Made by a program: the position numbers and the translations under genes. The notes below the pieces were generated by a model, which was not told where the DNA came from, did not search any database, and saw nothing but the letters and a program-made list of their open reading frames with translations. Of a DNA stretch of 64,000 nt, positions 10,015-19,747 are shown piece after piece (within the stretch, counting starts at the first letter, position 1; each line of letters opens with the position of its first letter). The stretch spans positions 372,001 to 436,000 of the forward strand of contig NZ_NOYD01000013.1 of NCBI RefSeq assembly GCF_002258315.1, read 5' to 3'. The stretch comes from Rhodococcus sp. 06-462-5. GTDB taxonomy: Bacteria; Actinomycetota; Actinomycetes; Mycobacteriales; Mycobacteriaceae.

Positions 10015-10800
10015 CTAGTCCTCGCCGAGGTCCTCGCGCAGTTGAGCGAGAGTACGAGCCAGGATTCGCGAGACGTGCATCTGCGAAATCCCCACCTTCT
10101 CCGCGATCTGTGTCTGGGTCATCGACCCGAAAAATCTGAGCACGACGATGCGACGCTCACGCTCGGGCAACTTCTCGAGTGCGGGGCGCACCGCGAGATA
10201 GCTCTCCATCTTCTCGAGTTCGGGATCGTCGGCACCGAGAGTGTCCATCAGCGGCAACCGATCCTCGCTGACCACCGAGTCGACCGAGACGGTCTGATAC
10301 GCGCTGCGCGCAAGCAATGCCTGCGAGGCTTCCTTGACGTCGATCCCGAGTTCGGCGGCGATCTCGCTGGCAGTCGGAGCTCGACCGAGCTTCTGCGACA
10401 ACGATCCCACCGCCTGGGAGATCATCGAGTTCAGTTCCTTCATGCGCCGCGGCACCCGTACCGACCATCCGGCGTCGCGGAAGTAGCGTCGAGCCTCGCC
10501 CATGATCGTGGGCACGGCGAACGACACGAAATCCGATCCACGTTCGATGTCGAATCTGTCGACTGCGTTCACCAAACCGAGGCGTGAGACCTGGAGGAGA
10601 TCTTCGTGTGCTTCGCCGCGACCGCCGAAGCGGCGCGCGATGTGTTCTGCGAGAGGAAGGCAGCGGGTGATGATGCGATCGCGCAGCACTCGGCGCTGCG
10701 GTGAATTCTCGTCGAGCGCCTGCATCTGCTGGATCAGGGCGACAACGTCGCTGTAATCGTCGGACTCTCGCCGTGTGCTTCGTTCGTGCGGCACAGGCAC
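10015..10800 (-). CDS. sigF: SigB/SigF-family RNA polymerase sigma factor
   Basis: 261-residue group 3 sigma factor for general stress response. Region 2 includes HEDLLQVSRLGLVNAVDRFD, region 3 includes GRAPTASEIAAELG, and region 4 ends with the helix-turn-helix TQTQIAEKVGISQMHVSRIL. The GTG start at 10800 overlaps the rsbW TAG stop by one base. This is the classical anti-sigma/sigma pair (rsbW-sigF, called usfX-sigF in mycobacteria). No anti-anti-sigma gene is next to it in this window. The regulon cannot be read from sequence alone. Confidence 0.93.
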   Translation of the reverse strand: MPVPHERSTRRESDDYSDVVALIQQMQALDENSPQRRVLRDRIITRCLPLAEHIARRFGGRGEAHEDLLQVSRLGLVNAVDRFDIERGSDFVSFAVPTIMGEARRYFRDAGWSVRVPRRMKELNSMISQAVGSLSQKLGRAPTASEIAAELGIDVKEASQALLARSAYQTVSVDSVVSEDRLPLMDTLGADDPELEKMESYLAVRPALEKLPERERRIVVLRFFGSMTQTQIAEKVGISQMHVSRILARTLAQLREDLGED

Positions 10801-11231
10801 TAGACCTTGCTCCTCCGCTTGACCACGTCGATCGCGACCGCGCGACCCGCTTCGCCCTCGACCGCGTCGTCGGCGCGCAGTTCGATGGCGTCGGTCAGCG
10901 TCTGCAGCACGTGCCAGCCGAAGCTGTCCTTCTTGGGCACGGAAGTGGGTGCGAGCGTGGACGTGACGACGATCCGGATTCCGGAGTCGCTCACTGCGAA
11001 CGTGCACGAGAGCTCTGCATCGGTGACCGAGCCCTTGATCAGCTGCGAACACACTTCGTCCACGACCAGCTTCACATCGGCGATGTCGTCGAGCGTGAAG
11101 TCGCTGAGCACTGCGAGGGTTTCGGCGACGGCACGAACCACCGGAAGCTGGTCGGCCTCTGCACGTACCCTCAGCTCGACCGGTGCACCGGAACCTCGCT
11201 CCAGTTCTTCGATCTTGCTGACCCCAGCCAT
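10800..11231 (-). CDS. rsbW: Anti-sigma factor, RsbW/UsfX type
   Basis: 143-residue GHKL-fold (HATPase_c_2) protein expected to bind and inhibit the SigF encoded right after it. Visible features are VKLVVDEVCSQLIKG (N-box-like) and DSFGWHVLQTLTDAIEL (G-box region). The ATG at 11231 is preferred to the GTG six bases upstream because gggaag sits at proper distance from the ATG and would overlap the GTG. Phosphorylation of an antagonist, known for Bacillus RsbW, is not testable from this sequence. Confidence 0.88.
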   Translation of the reverse strand: MAGVSKIEELERGSGAPVELRVRAEADQLPVVRAVAETLAVLSDFTLDDIADVKLVVDEVCSQLIKGSVTDAELSCTFAVSDSGIRIVVTSTLAPTSVPKKDSFGWHVLQTLTDAIELRADDAVEGEAGRAVAIDVVKRRSKV

Positions 11232-11282
11232 CCGCACTTCCCATCGTCGCCGAGCAGTCGTTTTACCGTTCGCCGAGCCAGA

Positions 11283-11308
11283 CTACCCAGCGCCCGACGT
11301 TTCAATCC
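11283..11308 (-). promoter_or_regulatory. Possible SigF-type promoter upstream of rsbW-sigF
   Basis: On the minus strand GGATTG (11308-11303) is followed after 14 bases by GGGTAG (11288-11283), about 50 bases before the rsbW start. The GGGTA element matches the known -10 of the mycobacterial SigF class. The -35 lacks the expected GTTT, so the match is partial. Autoregulation of rsbW-sigF would fit known SigF biology. Confidence 0.3.
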
Positions 11309-11332
11309 TGGCAGTCGGGAGAAACACAGCCG

Positions 11333-12412
11333 TCAGGCGAGCGCTCGCAGCGCTGCCGTTGCCGGTCCCACGAGCCTGCCCGCGCTCATCGTCGCTCCGG
11401 CCGATTCCTGCCCGGACGCCACCACCGTGTGCACGAGCACGGCCAACGTCTCCTCCGCGGCGGCGACACGATCGACCACGTCCGCTTGGGTACGGCGCGC
11501 ATCGCACCGGCACTCGACGACATCCGCCAGGGCACGGACGAACTCGGCACCGGCGACCCGGACGTCGTCCTCGAGCGCGTGGAACGGCGGAACGGGATCC
11601 AGTCCGACGGCGGCTGCGTCGACCAATTCGCCGCATTCGGTCCAACTGGCGTCGATGGCGCCGACCGTGGCCTTCCACCACCGGTGGTTCACTCGGGTGG
11701 GTGCCGCCGACCGACGAAGATTTCCGCGGGTGCTCTCCTCGGTCCACATCAACGCGGCCTGAGCACGGCGCACCTCGACTCGAACGGCGTCGCTCCGCGT
11801 ACGCCACTGCGAATACCGTTCGTCGACGGCGGATCGGTCCGGCTCGAGGTCGAGACCTCGGGCGACGTCGCGCAGCAGGGACCCCGCAGCCGACGACACC
11901 GATTCCACCGCATGTTGCGATTCCCGCCAGTACAGCGGCGGTGCTGCGAGTGCATTCACCGCCACACCCACTGCGGCACCGACCGCGAGTTCGATGATCC
12001 TGTCCACCAGGGCGACCGGATCGGATGCCGATCCGTAGGTGACCATCAGCAGTGCGGTCACCGGTATCCAGATTCCGCTCGTACCGAATTTCGACCAACG
12101 GCCCACGAGAGCCCCGACGAACACGCTGACGGCCAGAGCCACACTCGGCTCGCCGACGACGCGAACCACGAGTGCCGCGACGAGCACCCCGGCGGTCACC
12201 GTGGCGATCTGCTCGGCCGCCGATCGCAGGCTTCGGCTGATCGTCACGTCGATCAGGAACACCGCTGCGTACGGAGCGAGGAAGGGCTGCGACATCGACA
12301 GCAGTTCGGTGGCCAGAATCCATGCCGCCGCTGCGGCACCCGCCATCTTCGCGGACACCACGAGGGCCTCGATCGTCCGGTCGCGCGAGACCGACCGTCG
12401 TGTCCACCTCAT
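11333..12412 (-). CDS. FUSC-type (aromatic acid exporter-like) membrane protein
   Basis: 359-residue inner-membrane protein. The N-terminal ~150 residues contain several hydrophobic helices (AAAAAWILATEL, APYAAVFLIDVTI, GVLVAALVVRVVG, ALAVSVFVGALVG). The remainder is soluble and helical, containing WWKATVGAIDASWTECGELVDAA. This is the half-size FUSC/ArAE arrangement, a family that includes aromatic acid efflux proteins such as AaeB. The ATG at 12412 is the start that keeps the family-like N-terminus (RWTRRSVSRDRTIEAL). It is divergent from malQ. A role in exporting aromatic acids near the pca genes is tempting but unproven. Confidence 0.75.
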   Translation of the reverse strand: MRWTRRSVSRDRTIEALVVSAKMAGAAAAAWILATELLSMSQPFLAPYAAVFLIDVTISRSLRSAAEQIATVTAGVLVAALVVRVVGEPSVALAVSVFVGALVGRWSKFGTSGIWIPVTALLMVTYGSASDPVALVDRIIELAVGAAVGVAVNALAAPPLYWRESQHAVESVSSAAGSLLRDVARGLDLEPDRSAVDERYSQWRTRSDAVRVEVRRAQAALMWTEESTRGNLRRSAAPTRVNHRWWKATVGAIDASWTECGELVDAAAVGLDPVPPFHALEDDVRVAGAEFVRALADVVECRCDARRTQADVVDRVAAAEETLAVLVHTVVASGQESAGATMSAGRLVGPATAALRALA

Positions 12413-12496
12413 CCCGGCTCGCCTACCCCACCCCGGTCGACTCGAAACCGCCCTGCCCGGGTGACGGGGGCGCGGCGAACTGGCACGATCATCGAT

Positions 12497-14668
12497 GTGG
12501 ACTACTCGCAGGCACTTCGCTCTCTCGCCCGACGTCTCGGCACATCGACCTCGTATCGAGGCTGGGACGACACCGTTCGCGAAGTGAGCGACGACACCCT
12601 GCGTCAGGTGCTCGCCGCGCGCGGTTACGCAACCGAATCGACCGAGGACGTCGACCGAGCTCTGGCCGACATCGAGAACGCACCGTGGCGACGCCTGCTT
12701 CCGCCGGTGGTGGTGGCCACCCAGGGCACCGATGCCGTGGTCTGGGTGCATGTGCCACACGGCAATCCGGTCGAGGTCTCGATGGTCTCCGAGGACGGCG
12801 AGACCATCGAGGTGGTCCAGGCCGACGTCTGGGTCGATCCCCGTGTGGTCGACGGCCGCCTCATCGGTCGCGCCACGTTCGTCGTTCCCGGTAGTGCGCC
12901 GCTCGGTTGGCACAGCCTCACCGCGACGACGATCAGCGAGGACAACACGGTCCGCACCTCGGACACGGTCGTGGTGGTCACTCCGAAGTCGTTGTCACCC
13001 AATGCAGAACTGGCAGACCGGCAGCGCACCGGTTTGCTCACCCAGTTGTATTCGGTGCGATCGAAGCGGTCGTGGGGAATCGGTGATCTCGGCGATCTGG
13101 AGGACATGGCCGACATCGCCGGACGCGAGCACGGGTTCGACTACCTCCTCGTCAATCCGCTGCACGCCGACCGACCCACAACACCGGTCGAGGCGTCGCC
13201 CTATCTGCCGACCACTCGCCGGTTCTTCAACTCGCTCTACATCCGAGTGGAGAACATTCGCGAGACCGCGCTGCTCTCGCCGGAACAGTTCGGCAAGGTC
13301 CAGAAAGCAGCGAAGCGATTCGACAAGGCCAACAAGCGAACCGGAAAGCTGAATCGAGACTCGACCTTCACGGCGAAACTGCGTGCCCTGGAACGTGTTC
13401 ACAAGGTGCAACGGAGCCCGGCCCGCGAGTCCGCATTCCGTGCGTTCGTCGAACGCGAGGGTTCGGGACTGCGCGATTTCGCGGTGTGGAGCGCATTGGC
13501 GGAGAAGTTCGGACCCGAGAATTCGGCGTGGACCGACAGAGCAGCGCACCCGCGTACCGACTTCGTGCTCGAGCAACGCACCAAGCTCGCCGAGCGCATC
13601 GACTTCCACATGTGGCTGCAGTGGATCTGCGACGAGCAGTTGGCCGCCGCGCAACGCTCGGCGCTCGATGCAGGGATGGACATCGGCATCATGCACGACC
13701 TCGCCGTTGGCGTGGCGCGCGGCGGAGCCGATGCCTGGGCGCTCGGTGACGTGCTCGCGTCGGGAGTCACGGTGGGCGCACCACCGGACAACTTCAACCA
13801 GCAGGGCCAGAACTGGAATCAACCCCCGTGGGATCCCGACCGACTGCGCGAAATGGCATACGTCCCGTACCGCGACATGCTGCGCACGATCCTGCGTCAT
13901 GCCGGCGGCATCCGCGTCGACCACATCCTCGGCCTGTTCCGCCTGTGGTGGATTCCGCAGGAGGCCGAGAACGCAGGCGGCGGAACGTATGTCGAGTACG
14001 ACCACGAGGCGCTGATCGGCATCCTGGCCCTCGAGGCCGAACGCGCAGGCGCGGTGGTGGTCGGTGAGGATCTCGGCGTCTTCGAGCCGATGGTGCAGGA
14101 ATACCTCACCGAGCGCGGCATCTTCGGCACCTCGATCCTGTGGTTCGAGGCCGACGAATCGGGGCCGATACCGCCGGAGAACTACCGCAACCTGTGCCTG
14201 ACGTCGGTGACCACGCACGATCTGCCGCCCACGGCCGGATACCTCGACGGCGAACACATCGACCTGAGATCACGTCTCGGCCTGCTCGAACGCGATATCG
14301 AGTCCGAGAAGGAGGTCGACGCGCGCAAACGCGAGGCAGTTCTCGACATGGCGCGCGAACGGGGGTTGCTCGACGCAGACGCCGACAACCACGACACGGT
14401 GGAAGCGCTCCATCGCCTCGTCCAGCGCAGTCCGTCCCTGCTGATCGGTGTCGCTCTCGTCGACGCCGTCGGGGAACATCGCATCCAGAACCAACCCGGT
14501 ACCGACGAAACCCAGTACGAGAACTGGAAGATTCCGTTGGCAGACGCGAACGGCAAGCGAGTGCTCGTCGACGACCTCGTCGATCACCCGCGCATGGTCT
14601 CGTTGGTGAGCGCAATGGCCGACCGCGTCGACGGCGCGAGTACGCCGGGGTCCACAATCGAAGGATGA
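12497..14668 (+). CDS. malQ: 4-alpha-glucanotransferase (amylomaltase)
   Basis: GH77 enzyme that transfers glucan segments between maltodextrins. At 723 residues it matches the long actinobacterial MalQ, which has an extra N-terminal domain (residues ~1-150). The catalytic region contains the nucleophile Asp in [16 protein letters not shown], the acid/base Glu in [11 protein letters not shown], and the third Asp in [14 protein letters not shown] 12497 is chosen: the open frame extends upstream to 11429, but that stretch lies opposite the FUSC gene and has no family similarity. It is followed by fdhD after 34 bases. Confidence 0.95.
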   Translation: MDYSQALRSLARRLGTSTSYRGWDDTVREVSDDTLRQVLAARGYATESTEDVDRALADIENAPWRRLLPPVVVATQGTDAVVWVHVPHGNPVEVSMVSEDGETIEVVQADVWVDPRVVDGRLIGRATFVVPGSAPLGWHSLTATTISEDNTVRTSDTVVVVTPKSLSPNAELADRQRTGLLTQLYSVRSKRSWGIGDLGDLEDMADIAGREHGFDYLLVNPLHADRPTTPVEASPYLPTTRRFFNSLYIRVENIRETALLSPEQFGKVQKAAKRFDKANKRTGKLNRDSTFTAKLRALERVHKVQRSPARESAFRAFVEREGSGLRDFAVWSALAEKFGPENSAWTDRAAHPRTDFVLEQRTKLAERIDFHMWLQWICDEQLAAAQRSALDAGMDIGIMHDLAVGVARGGADAWALGDVLASGVTVGAPPDNFNQQGQNWNQPPWDPDRLREMAYVPYRDMLRTILRHAGGIRVDHILGLFRLWWIPQEAENAGGGTYVEYDHEALIGILALEAERAGAVVVGEDLGVFEPMVQEYLTERGIFGTSILWFEADESGPIPPENYRNLCLTSVTTHDLPPTAGYLDGEHIDLRSRLGLLERDIESEKEVDARKREAVLDMARERGLLDADADNHDTVEALHRLVQRSPSLLIGVALVDAVGEHRIQNQPGTDETQYENWKIPLADANGKRVLVDDLVDHPRMVSLVSAMADRVDGASTPGSTIEG

Positions 14669-14702
14669 GTCACCGAAGTCACCGCGAATCCAACCGATAC
14701 TG

Positions 14703-15548
14703 ATGGGCCGCATCACTACCCGCAGGCCCGTCGTCCGACTCAGAAGTGGGCACCGCGTCGAACGCCCGGACACCCTCGTGGTGGAGGAGCCGATGGAGTT
14801 GCGAGTCGACGGCGCAGCGCTGGCCGTCACCATGCGAACTCCCGGCCACGACGTCGAGCTCGCTCACGGCTTCCTACTGACCGAAGGTGTGATCGCCTCG
14901 GGTGCCGACATCGCAGCGGCTCGTTACTGCGACGGGGTCGACGACGAGGGCGCGAACACCTACAACGTCCTCGACGTCACCCTGGCCGAGGGTGTCGCTC
15001 CACCGGAGACCGGCGTCGAACGAAACTTCTACACGACGTCCTCGTGCGGGGTGTGCGGCAAGGGATCGTTGGACGCAATTCGATTGCGCACCAAGCATTC
15101 CCCGATGGACGATTCGGTCGTCGTGACGTCCGATACTCTCTCCGGGCTACCCGACACGTTGCGGGCAGCGCAGAAGGTCTTCGATGCGACCGGCGGTCTG
15201 CACGCCGCCGCCCTCTTCACCGCAGACGGCGAGATGCTCGTCCTGCGTGAGGATGTCGGACGCCACAACGCCGTCGACAAGGTGATCGGCTGGGCGGTGA
15301 CCAACGATCGGATTCCCCTGCAGGGCACGGTGCTGATGGTCAGCGGCCGCGCCTCGTTCGAGTTGGCCCAGAAGGCGGTGATGTCCGGAATACCGATTCT
15401 CGCAGCGGTGTCCGCCCCGTCCTCGCTGGCGGTCGACCTCGCGACCGAATCCGGCTTGACGGTCGTCGGTTTCCTCCGCGGTCGGTCGATGAACATCTAC
15501 TCCCACGCCGACCGCGTTCTCGTCTCAGAGGGCGGCGTCGACCAGTAG
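14703..15548 (+). CDS. fdhD: FdhD sulfurtransferase for formate dehydrogenase
   Basis: 281-residue FdhD family protein that sulfurates the molybdenum (bis-MGD) cofactor of formate dehydrogenase. The catalytic Cys pair is in [12 protein letters not shown] (Cys115 and Cys118). The conserved [21 protein letters not shown] and [11 protein letters not shown] motifs follow. No formate dehydrogenase subunit is encoded in this window, so the client is elsewhere. The last 24 bases overlap the 3' end of pcaJ on the other strand. Confidence 0.95.
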   Translation: MGRITTRRPVVRLRSGHRVERPDTLVVEEPMELRVDGAALAVTMRTPGHDVELAHGFLLTEGVIASGADIAAARYCDGVDDEGANTYNVLDVTLAEGVAPPETGVERNFYTTSSCGVCGKGSLDAIRLRTKHSPMDDSVVVTSDTLSGLPDTLRAAQKVFDATGGLHAAALFTADGEMLVLREDVGRHNAVDKVIGWAVTNDRIPLQGTVLMVSGRASFELAQKAVMSGIPILAAVSAPSSLAVDLATESGLTVVGFLRGRSMNIYSHADRVLVSEGGVDQ

Positions 15549-16172
15549 TTCGGCCGCGGTCGCATTTCTGACCTCGTCGACGGACACACCGGGCGCGGTC
15601 TCGACGAGGCGTAGTCCATGCTCGGTGACATCGAGAACGGCCATGTCCGAGATGATTCGGTGCACGCAGCCCTTACCGGTGAGCGGCAGAGAGCAGCGTT
15701 CGAGGATCTTCGGCTCACCCTTGCGGGAGACGTGCTCCATCATCACGATGACGCGTCGCGCTCCGTGCACAAGATCCATCGCGCCCCCCATCCCCTTGAC
15801 CATGTGCCCGGGAATCATCCAGTTCGCCAGATCACCGGTGGCGCTGACCTGCATCGCCCCCAGTACGGCGACGTCGACCTGGCCGCCGCGGATCATTCCG
15901 AACGATTGCGCGGAATCGAAGTAGGACGCACCGGGAAGGACCGTGATGGTCTCCTTGCCGGCGTTGATGATCTCGGCGTCGAGTTCGTCCTCGGTGGGGT
16001 ACGGTCCGACGCCGAGGACTCCGTTCTCCGAATGCAGGATCACCGAGACGTCGGTGGGGATGTAGTTGGGCACGAGAGTCGGCATGCCGATGCCGAGATT
16101 GACGTACTGACCGTCGAGGAGTTCCTGCGCCACCCGAGCCGCCATCTGTTCGCGGGTCATCTTCTCGCTCAT
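15525..16172 (-). CDS. pcaJ: 3-oxoadipate CoA-transferase subunit B
   Basis: 215-residue beta subunit of the succinyl-CoA:3-oxoadipate CoA-transferase, the penultimate step of the beta-ketoadipate pathway. The catalytic Glu is Glu49 in LHSENGVLG. The glycine-rich [10 protein letters not shown] and the downstream [14 protein letters not shown] are typical of CoA-transferase family 1. The ATG at 16172 overlaps the pcaI stop by four bases (ATGA), so the two subunits are translated together. It is convergent with fdhD. Confidence 0.95.
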   Translation of the reverse strand: MSEKMTREQMAARVAQELLDGQYVNLGIGMPTLVPNYIPTDVSVILHSENGVLGVGPYPTEDELDAEIINAGKETITVLPGASYFDSAQSFGMIRGGQVDVAVLGAMQVSATGDLANWMIPGHMVKGMGGAMDLVHGARRVIVMMEHVSRKGEPKILERCSLPLTGKGCVHRIISDMAVLDVTEHGLRLVETAPGVSVDEVRNATAAELLVDAAL

Positions 16173-16918
16173 GCTCGTACCGTCCTCTGCTCGATGCCGA
16201 CCTCGACCGGTCCGACGTGGACCACTCGCTGCACGTGGATTCCCGGGGTGTGCACCTCGTCCGGTCCGATCTCGCCCGGCTCGACGAGGTGCTCGACCTG
16301 GGCGATGGTGATGCGCCCCGACGCGGCGGCAGGCGGGTTGAAGTTTCGCGCACTGGCGTGGAACACCAGGTTGCCGTGGCGGTCGCCTTTCCAGGCGTGC
16401 ACGAGCGCGTAGTCGGCGACGATTCCGCGTTCCATCACGTAGGTGACACCGTCGAATTCACGGGTCTCCTTGGGCGGACTGGCCAGTGCGATACCGCCGC
16501 TGCCGTCGTAGCGCAGCGGCAATCCGCCGTCTGCGACCTGAGTACCGACCCCTGCAGGGGTGAAGAATGCCGGAATACCGGCACCGCCGGCACGCAGCCG
16601 CTCGGCGAGGGTGCCCTGCGGGGTCAATTCGACTTCGAGTTCGCCGGAGAGATACTGCCGCGCGAACTCCTTGTTCGAGCCGACGTACGAGCTGATGGTC
16701 CGGCGAATGCGGTGCTGCGCCAGTAGCACGCCCAAGCCGAAGCCATCCGTTCCGCAGTTGTTGCTGATGGTTTCCAGATCGGTCGCACCCTGCGCGAGCA
16801 CGGCGTCGATGAGGATCTCCGGCACTCCGACCAATCCGAATCCGCCGACGGCGATCGACGATCCGTCGGGAATGTCCGCTACGGCTTCGGTGGCGCTGGC
16901 CACGACTTTGTCCAACAT
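16169..16918 (-). CDS. pcaI: 3-oxoadipate CoA-transferase subunit A
   Basis: 249-residue alpha subunit partner of PcaJ. The start [18 protein letters not shown] and the [15 protein letters not shown] loop are characteristic. CoA-binding residues are expected around [12 protein letters not shown]. The ATG at 16918 fits the family N-terminus; a longer in-frame extension exists but runs into pcaH on the other strand. It is transcribed divergently from pcaHGBLRF across a 108-base control region holding a PcaR-like box. Confidence 0.95.
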   Translation of the reverse strand: MLDKVVASATEAVADIPDGSSIAVGGFGLVGVPEILIDAVLAQGATDLETISNNCGTDGFGLGVLLAQHRIRRTISSYVGSNKEFARQYLSGELEVELTPQGTLAERLRAGGAGIPAFFTPAGVGTQVADGGLPLRYDGSGGIALASPPKETREFDGVTYVMERGIVADYALVHAWKGDRHGNLVFHASARNFNPPAAASGRITIAQVEHLVEPGEIGPDEVHTPGIHVQRVVHVGPVEVGIEQRTVRA

Positions 16919-16940
16919 GAGACGCACGCTACCGCATCTT

Positions 16941-16955
16941 GTGCGGAATATGAAC
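16941..16955. promoter_or_regulatory. Candidate PcaR binding box between pcaI and pcaH
   Basis: The 15-base GTGCGGAATATGAAC keeps both ends (GTGCG and GAAC, spaced by six) of the P. putida PcaR site as I recall it, GTTCGATAATCGCAC read on the opposite strand. A related TGCGAAC lies at 16969-16975. The inverted pair CCGCA-N5-TGCGG (16932-16946) overlaps it. The position between divergent pca operons fits control by the IclR-type PcaR encoded downstream. Confidence 0.45.
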
Positions 16956-17026
16956 AGGTTGCCACAATGCGAACACCTCGCTATTCTGGCTGTTGCGCAG
17001 ATCACCACAATCGTGAGGAACCTTCG

Positions 17027-17743
17027 ATGCTTCATCTCCCGCCCGAGTATCGGGATCAATCGGGGGTCCATGCCCCGCTCGACTTCCCCGAGTACCGGAC
17101 CACCACCCTTCGGCATCCGGCGCAGCCGCTGACCCTGCTCCCCCAGCGACTCACCGAGATCACCGGACCGGTGCTGGGCGAAGGACGCGTCACCGCCGCC
17201 GACGCGGACCTCACCCTGGCGAACGACGGCGAGGCACAGGGGCAGCGGATCATCGTGCACGGCCGCGTGCTCGACAGCGACGGCAAGGCGATTCCGAACA
17301 CCCTCGTCGAGGTGTGGCAGGCCAATGCAGGCGGTCGATACCGTCACACAGCCGATCGGTGGCCTGCACCGCTCGATCCGCACTTCAACGGCACCGGTCG
17401 CGTACTCACCGACGCCGAGGGCAGATATCGATTCACCACGATCAAGCCGGGCGCGTATCCGTGGGGCAACCACCACAACGCATGGCGACCCGCGCACATT
17501 CACTTCTCGTTGTTCGGCCAGGCGTTCACTCAGCGACTCGTGACCCAGATGTACTTCCCGGACGACCCCATGTTCTTCCAGGATCCGATCTTCAACGCCA
17601 CGCCCGAGGACTCGCGTGCCCGAATGATCAGCAGGTTCGATTACGAAGCGACGCAGGACAACTGGGCCCTCGGATTTCGATTCGACATCGTGCTGCGCGG
17701 CCGGGACGCCACCCCCTTCGAGGAAGACGATCACGATGACTGA
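17027..17743 (+). CDS. pcaH: Protocatechuate 3,4-dioxygenase beta subunit
   Basis: Iron(III) intradiol dioxygenase subunit, 238 residues, cleaving protocatechuate to beta-carboxy-muconate together with PcaG. Expected Fe ligands are visible: a Tyr in GGRYRHTADRW, then Tyr and the two His in GAYPWGNHHNAWRPAHIHFS. ATG 17027 is chosen because GAGGAA lies six bases upstream and the longer frame from 16967 adds unrelated residues. It overlaps pcaG by eight bases and opens the pcaHGBLRF operon. Confidence 0.97.
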   Translation: MLHLPPEYRDQSGVHAPLDFPEYRTTTLRHPAQPLTLLPQRLTEITGPVLGEGRVTAADADLTLANDGEAQGQRIIVHGRVLDSDGKAIPNTLVEVWQANAGGRYRHTADRWPAPLDPHFNGTGRVLTDAEGRYRFTTIKPGAYPWGNHHNAWRPAHIHFSLFGQAFTQRLVTQMYFPDDPMFFQDPIFNATPEDSRARMISRFDYEATQDNWALGFRFDIVLRGRDATPFEEDDHDD

Positions 17744-18374
17744 ATCAGAGTTCGCTCCGCGCTACCCGGTGGTCACCGGTGCCGACTTCACCACTGCACC
17801 GTTCGGACAGACACCGTCCCAGACGGTGGGCCCCTACGTTCATATCGGACTGCTGTGGCCCGACGGTGAGAGCGTGGTTCCGCAGGGCACCGACGGCGAG
17901 ATCACCGTGTCGTTCACGCTGATCGACGGAGCCCGAAACCCCATGTCCGACGCCATGATCGAGACCTGGCAGGCCGATGCCGACGGCCGGTTCGATCACC
18001 CCGACGATCCGCGCGGCGCTGTCCCGGCACGCACCGAGGGCTTTCGCGGCTTCGGGCGAGCGTTCGCCGACGAGACCGGAACGATGTCGATCACGACGAT
18101 CAAGCCCGGGCCGCTTCCCGCCGAGAACGGTGCCGTGGAGGCACCGCACATCGACGTCGGAATCTTTGCTCGTGGAATGCTCGATCGAGCCGTGACGCGG
18201 GTCTACTTTCCCGACGAAACCGACGCCAACGCGGTCGATCCGGTGTTGTCCGCCATGCCGGAGCGCAAGCGTGCCAGACTCGTCGCAGCACCGGTGCACG
18301 GTGGGTACCACCTCGACATCGTGCTGCAGAACACCGATCCGGACGGCGACGAGACTCCGTTCTTCGCGCTGTGA
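17736..18374 (+). CDS. pcaG: Protocatechuate 3,4-dioxygenase alpha subunit
   Basis: 212-residue alpha subunit, homologous to PcaH but without the full iron-ligand set, as usual for this subunit. TPSQTVGPYVHIGL and MIETWQADADGRFDHPDD are family signatures, and ITTIKPGPLP corresponds to the beta-strand before the (lost) ligand region. The ATG lies inside the pcaH 3' end (8-base overlap), keeping subunit synthesis coupled. Confidence 0.96.
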   Translation: MTESEFAPRYPVVTGADFTTAPFGQTPSQTVGPYVHIGLLWPDGESVVPQGTDGEITVSFTLIDGARNPMSDAMIETWQADADGRFDHPDDPRGAVPARTEGFRGFGRAFADETGTMSITTIKPGPLPAENGAVEAPHIDVGIFARGMLDRAVTRVYFPDETDANAVDPVLSAMPERKRARLVAAPVHGGYHLDIVLQNTDPDGDETPFFAL

Positions 18375-18397
18375 CACACGATCGGCGAAAGGGGACG

Positions 18398-19747
18398 ATG
18401 GAATCCGAGCGAGGGGCACTGTTCGATCCGACGTTCGGTAGCGATGCCGTTGCGCCGCTCGTGGGCGACCGAGCCTGGGTGACAGCGATGTTCGCCGTCG
18501 AGGCCGCGCTCTCCCGGGCCGCCGCCACGGTCGGTCTCGTGGACGCCGGTCACGCCGAGGTCGTCACCACTGCTGCGACCGAACTCGGGGCGCACCTGGA
18601 TATCGCGAGGCTCGGAGTGGACGCGACGGCCGGGGGCAATCCGGTGATCCCGTTGGTGAAGCTCCTTCGCAGCGAGGTGGCCGGGGCCGACGTTCCCGCC
18701 ACGGCAGTGCATCCCGGGGCCACCAGCCAGGACATCATGGACACCGCGCTGATGCTTGTCTGCCGCGATGCGCTCGGAGCGATCGAGGGCTCGCTCGACG
18801 CTGCGAGTGCGGCAGTGCGTGGTCTCGCCCAGACCCACCGGACCACCCCGATGGCGGCCCGCACTCTCGGCCAGCAGGCGTTGCCCACCACCTTCGGCCT
18901 GGTGGCTGCGAACTGGTTCTCGGGGCTGCGCCGCGCGCGGATCAGGGTCGCGGTCGTTCGAGGTGCATGCGCTGTCCAGTACGGCGGGGCTGCAGGCACT
19001 CTCGCCGCCGTGTATCCGCACGGACCGGCCATCGCCGCGGCGCTCGCCGTCGAACTGGGATTGGCTCGACAGGACGCGCCCTGGCACACCGACCGGACCG
19101 CGATAGCCGACATCGCGTGCTCCTTGGGCATCGCGGCAGGAACGATCGGCAAGATCGCCCAGGACATCGTGTCGATGTCCGCCACCGAGCTGGGTGAGGT
19201 CTCGGAGGACGCACCGGGTGGATCATCGGCGATGCCGCACAAGCGCAATCCCGTTGCTGCCGTCACGGCTCGCGCTGCGGCCCGGCGGGTCCCCGGTGCC
19301 GTGTCCACGGTGCTGTCGAACATGGACCACGAACATCAGCGAGCCGCGGGAGGGTGGCATGCCGAATGGGAGACGATCACCGATCTGTTGCGCCTCACCG
19401 GTGGTGCCGCCCATCGACTCTCGCAGAGCCTGAGCGGGTTGCACGTTCATCCCGAAGAAATGGCCCGCAACCTCGACGCGACGGGCGGAGCTCTGCTCGC
19501 CGAACGAGTCACCGCGGCCTTGGCAGCGCACACCGAGCAGGCCCGCGAGATTGTCACTGCGCGATGCGCGGCGGGAGCGCCGCTCGACAACGACCCTGCC
19601 ATCACGGCATTCCTGCCACCGTCGACGGTGCGTGAGCTGCTCGACCCGGCCGCATATCTCGGCCACGCACCCGAGCTGGTCGACGCGATCCTCGCCCAGC
19701 ACGCCCTCGACACCGAACACACCACAGAATCGAAGGATTCACGATGA
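18398..19747 (+). CDS. pcaB: 3-carboxy-cis,cis-muconate cycloisomerase
   Basis: 449-residue member of the fumarase/aspartase superfamily, converting beta-carboxy-muconate to gamma-carboxymuconolactone. It has the superfamily signature GGSSAMPHKRNPV and the conserved HPGATSQDIMDTA. The ATG at 18398 is preferred over the GTG at 18371, because AAAGGGG is well placed only for the ATG. It ends in a 4-base overlap with pcaL. Confidence 0.94.
   Translation: MESERGALFDPTFGSDAVAPLVGDRAWVTAMFAVEAALSRAAATVGLVDAGHAEVVTTAATELGAHLDIARLGVDATAGGNPVIPLVKLLRSEVAGADVPATAVHPGATSQDIMDTALMLVCRDALGAIEGSLDAASAAVRGLAQTHRTTPMAARTLGQQALPTTFGLVAANWFSGLRRARIRVAVVRGACAVQYGGAAGTLAAVYPHGPAIAAALAVELGLARQDAPWHTDRTAIADIACSLGIAAGTIGKIAQDIVSMSATELGEVSEDAPGGSSAMPHKRNPVAAVTARAAARRVPGAVSTVLSNMDHEHQRAAGGWHAEWETITDLLRLTGGAAHRLSQSLSGLHVHPEEMARNLDATGGALLAERVTAALAAHTEQAREIVTARCAAGAPLDNDPAITAFLPPSTVRELLDPAAYLGHAPELVDAILAQHALDTEHTTESKDSR

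Noticed and set aside
11429-12496. 356-codon upstream extension of the malQ frame
   Set aside because: It lies opposite the FUSC gene and has a shadow-type composition (His, Arg, Gln rich). The MalQ family N-terminus begins at GTG 12497.
14664-14702. 12-codon open frame between malQ and fdhD
   Set aside because: Starts inside the malQ stop, has no ribosome binding site of its own, and is too short to judge as a peptide gene.
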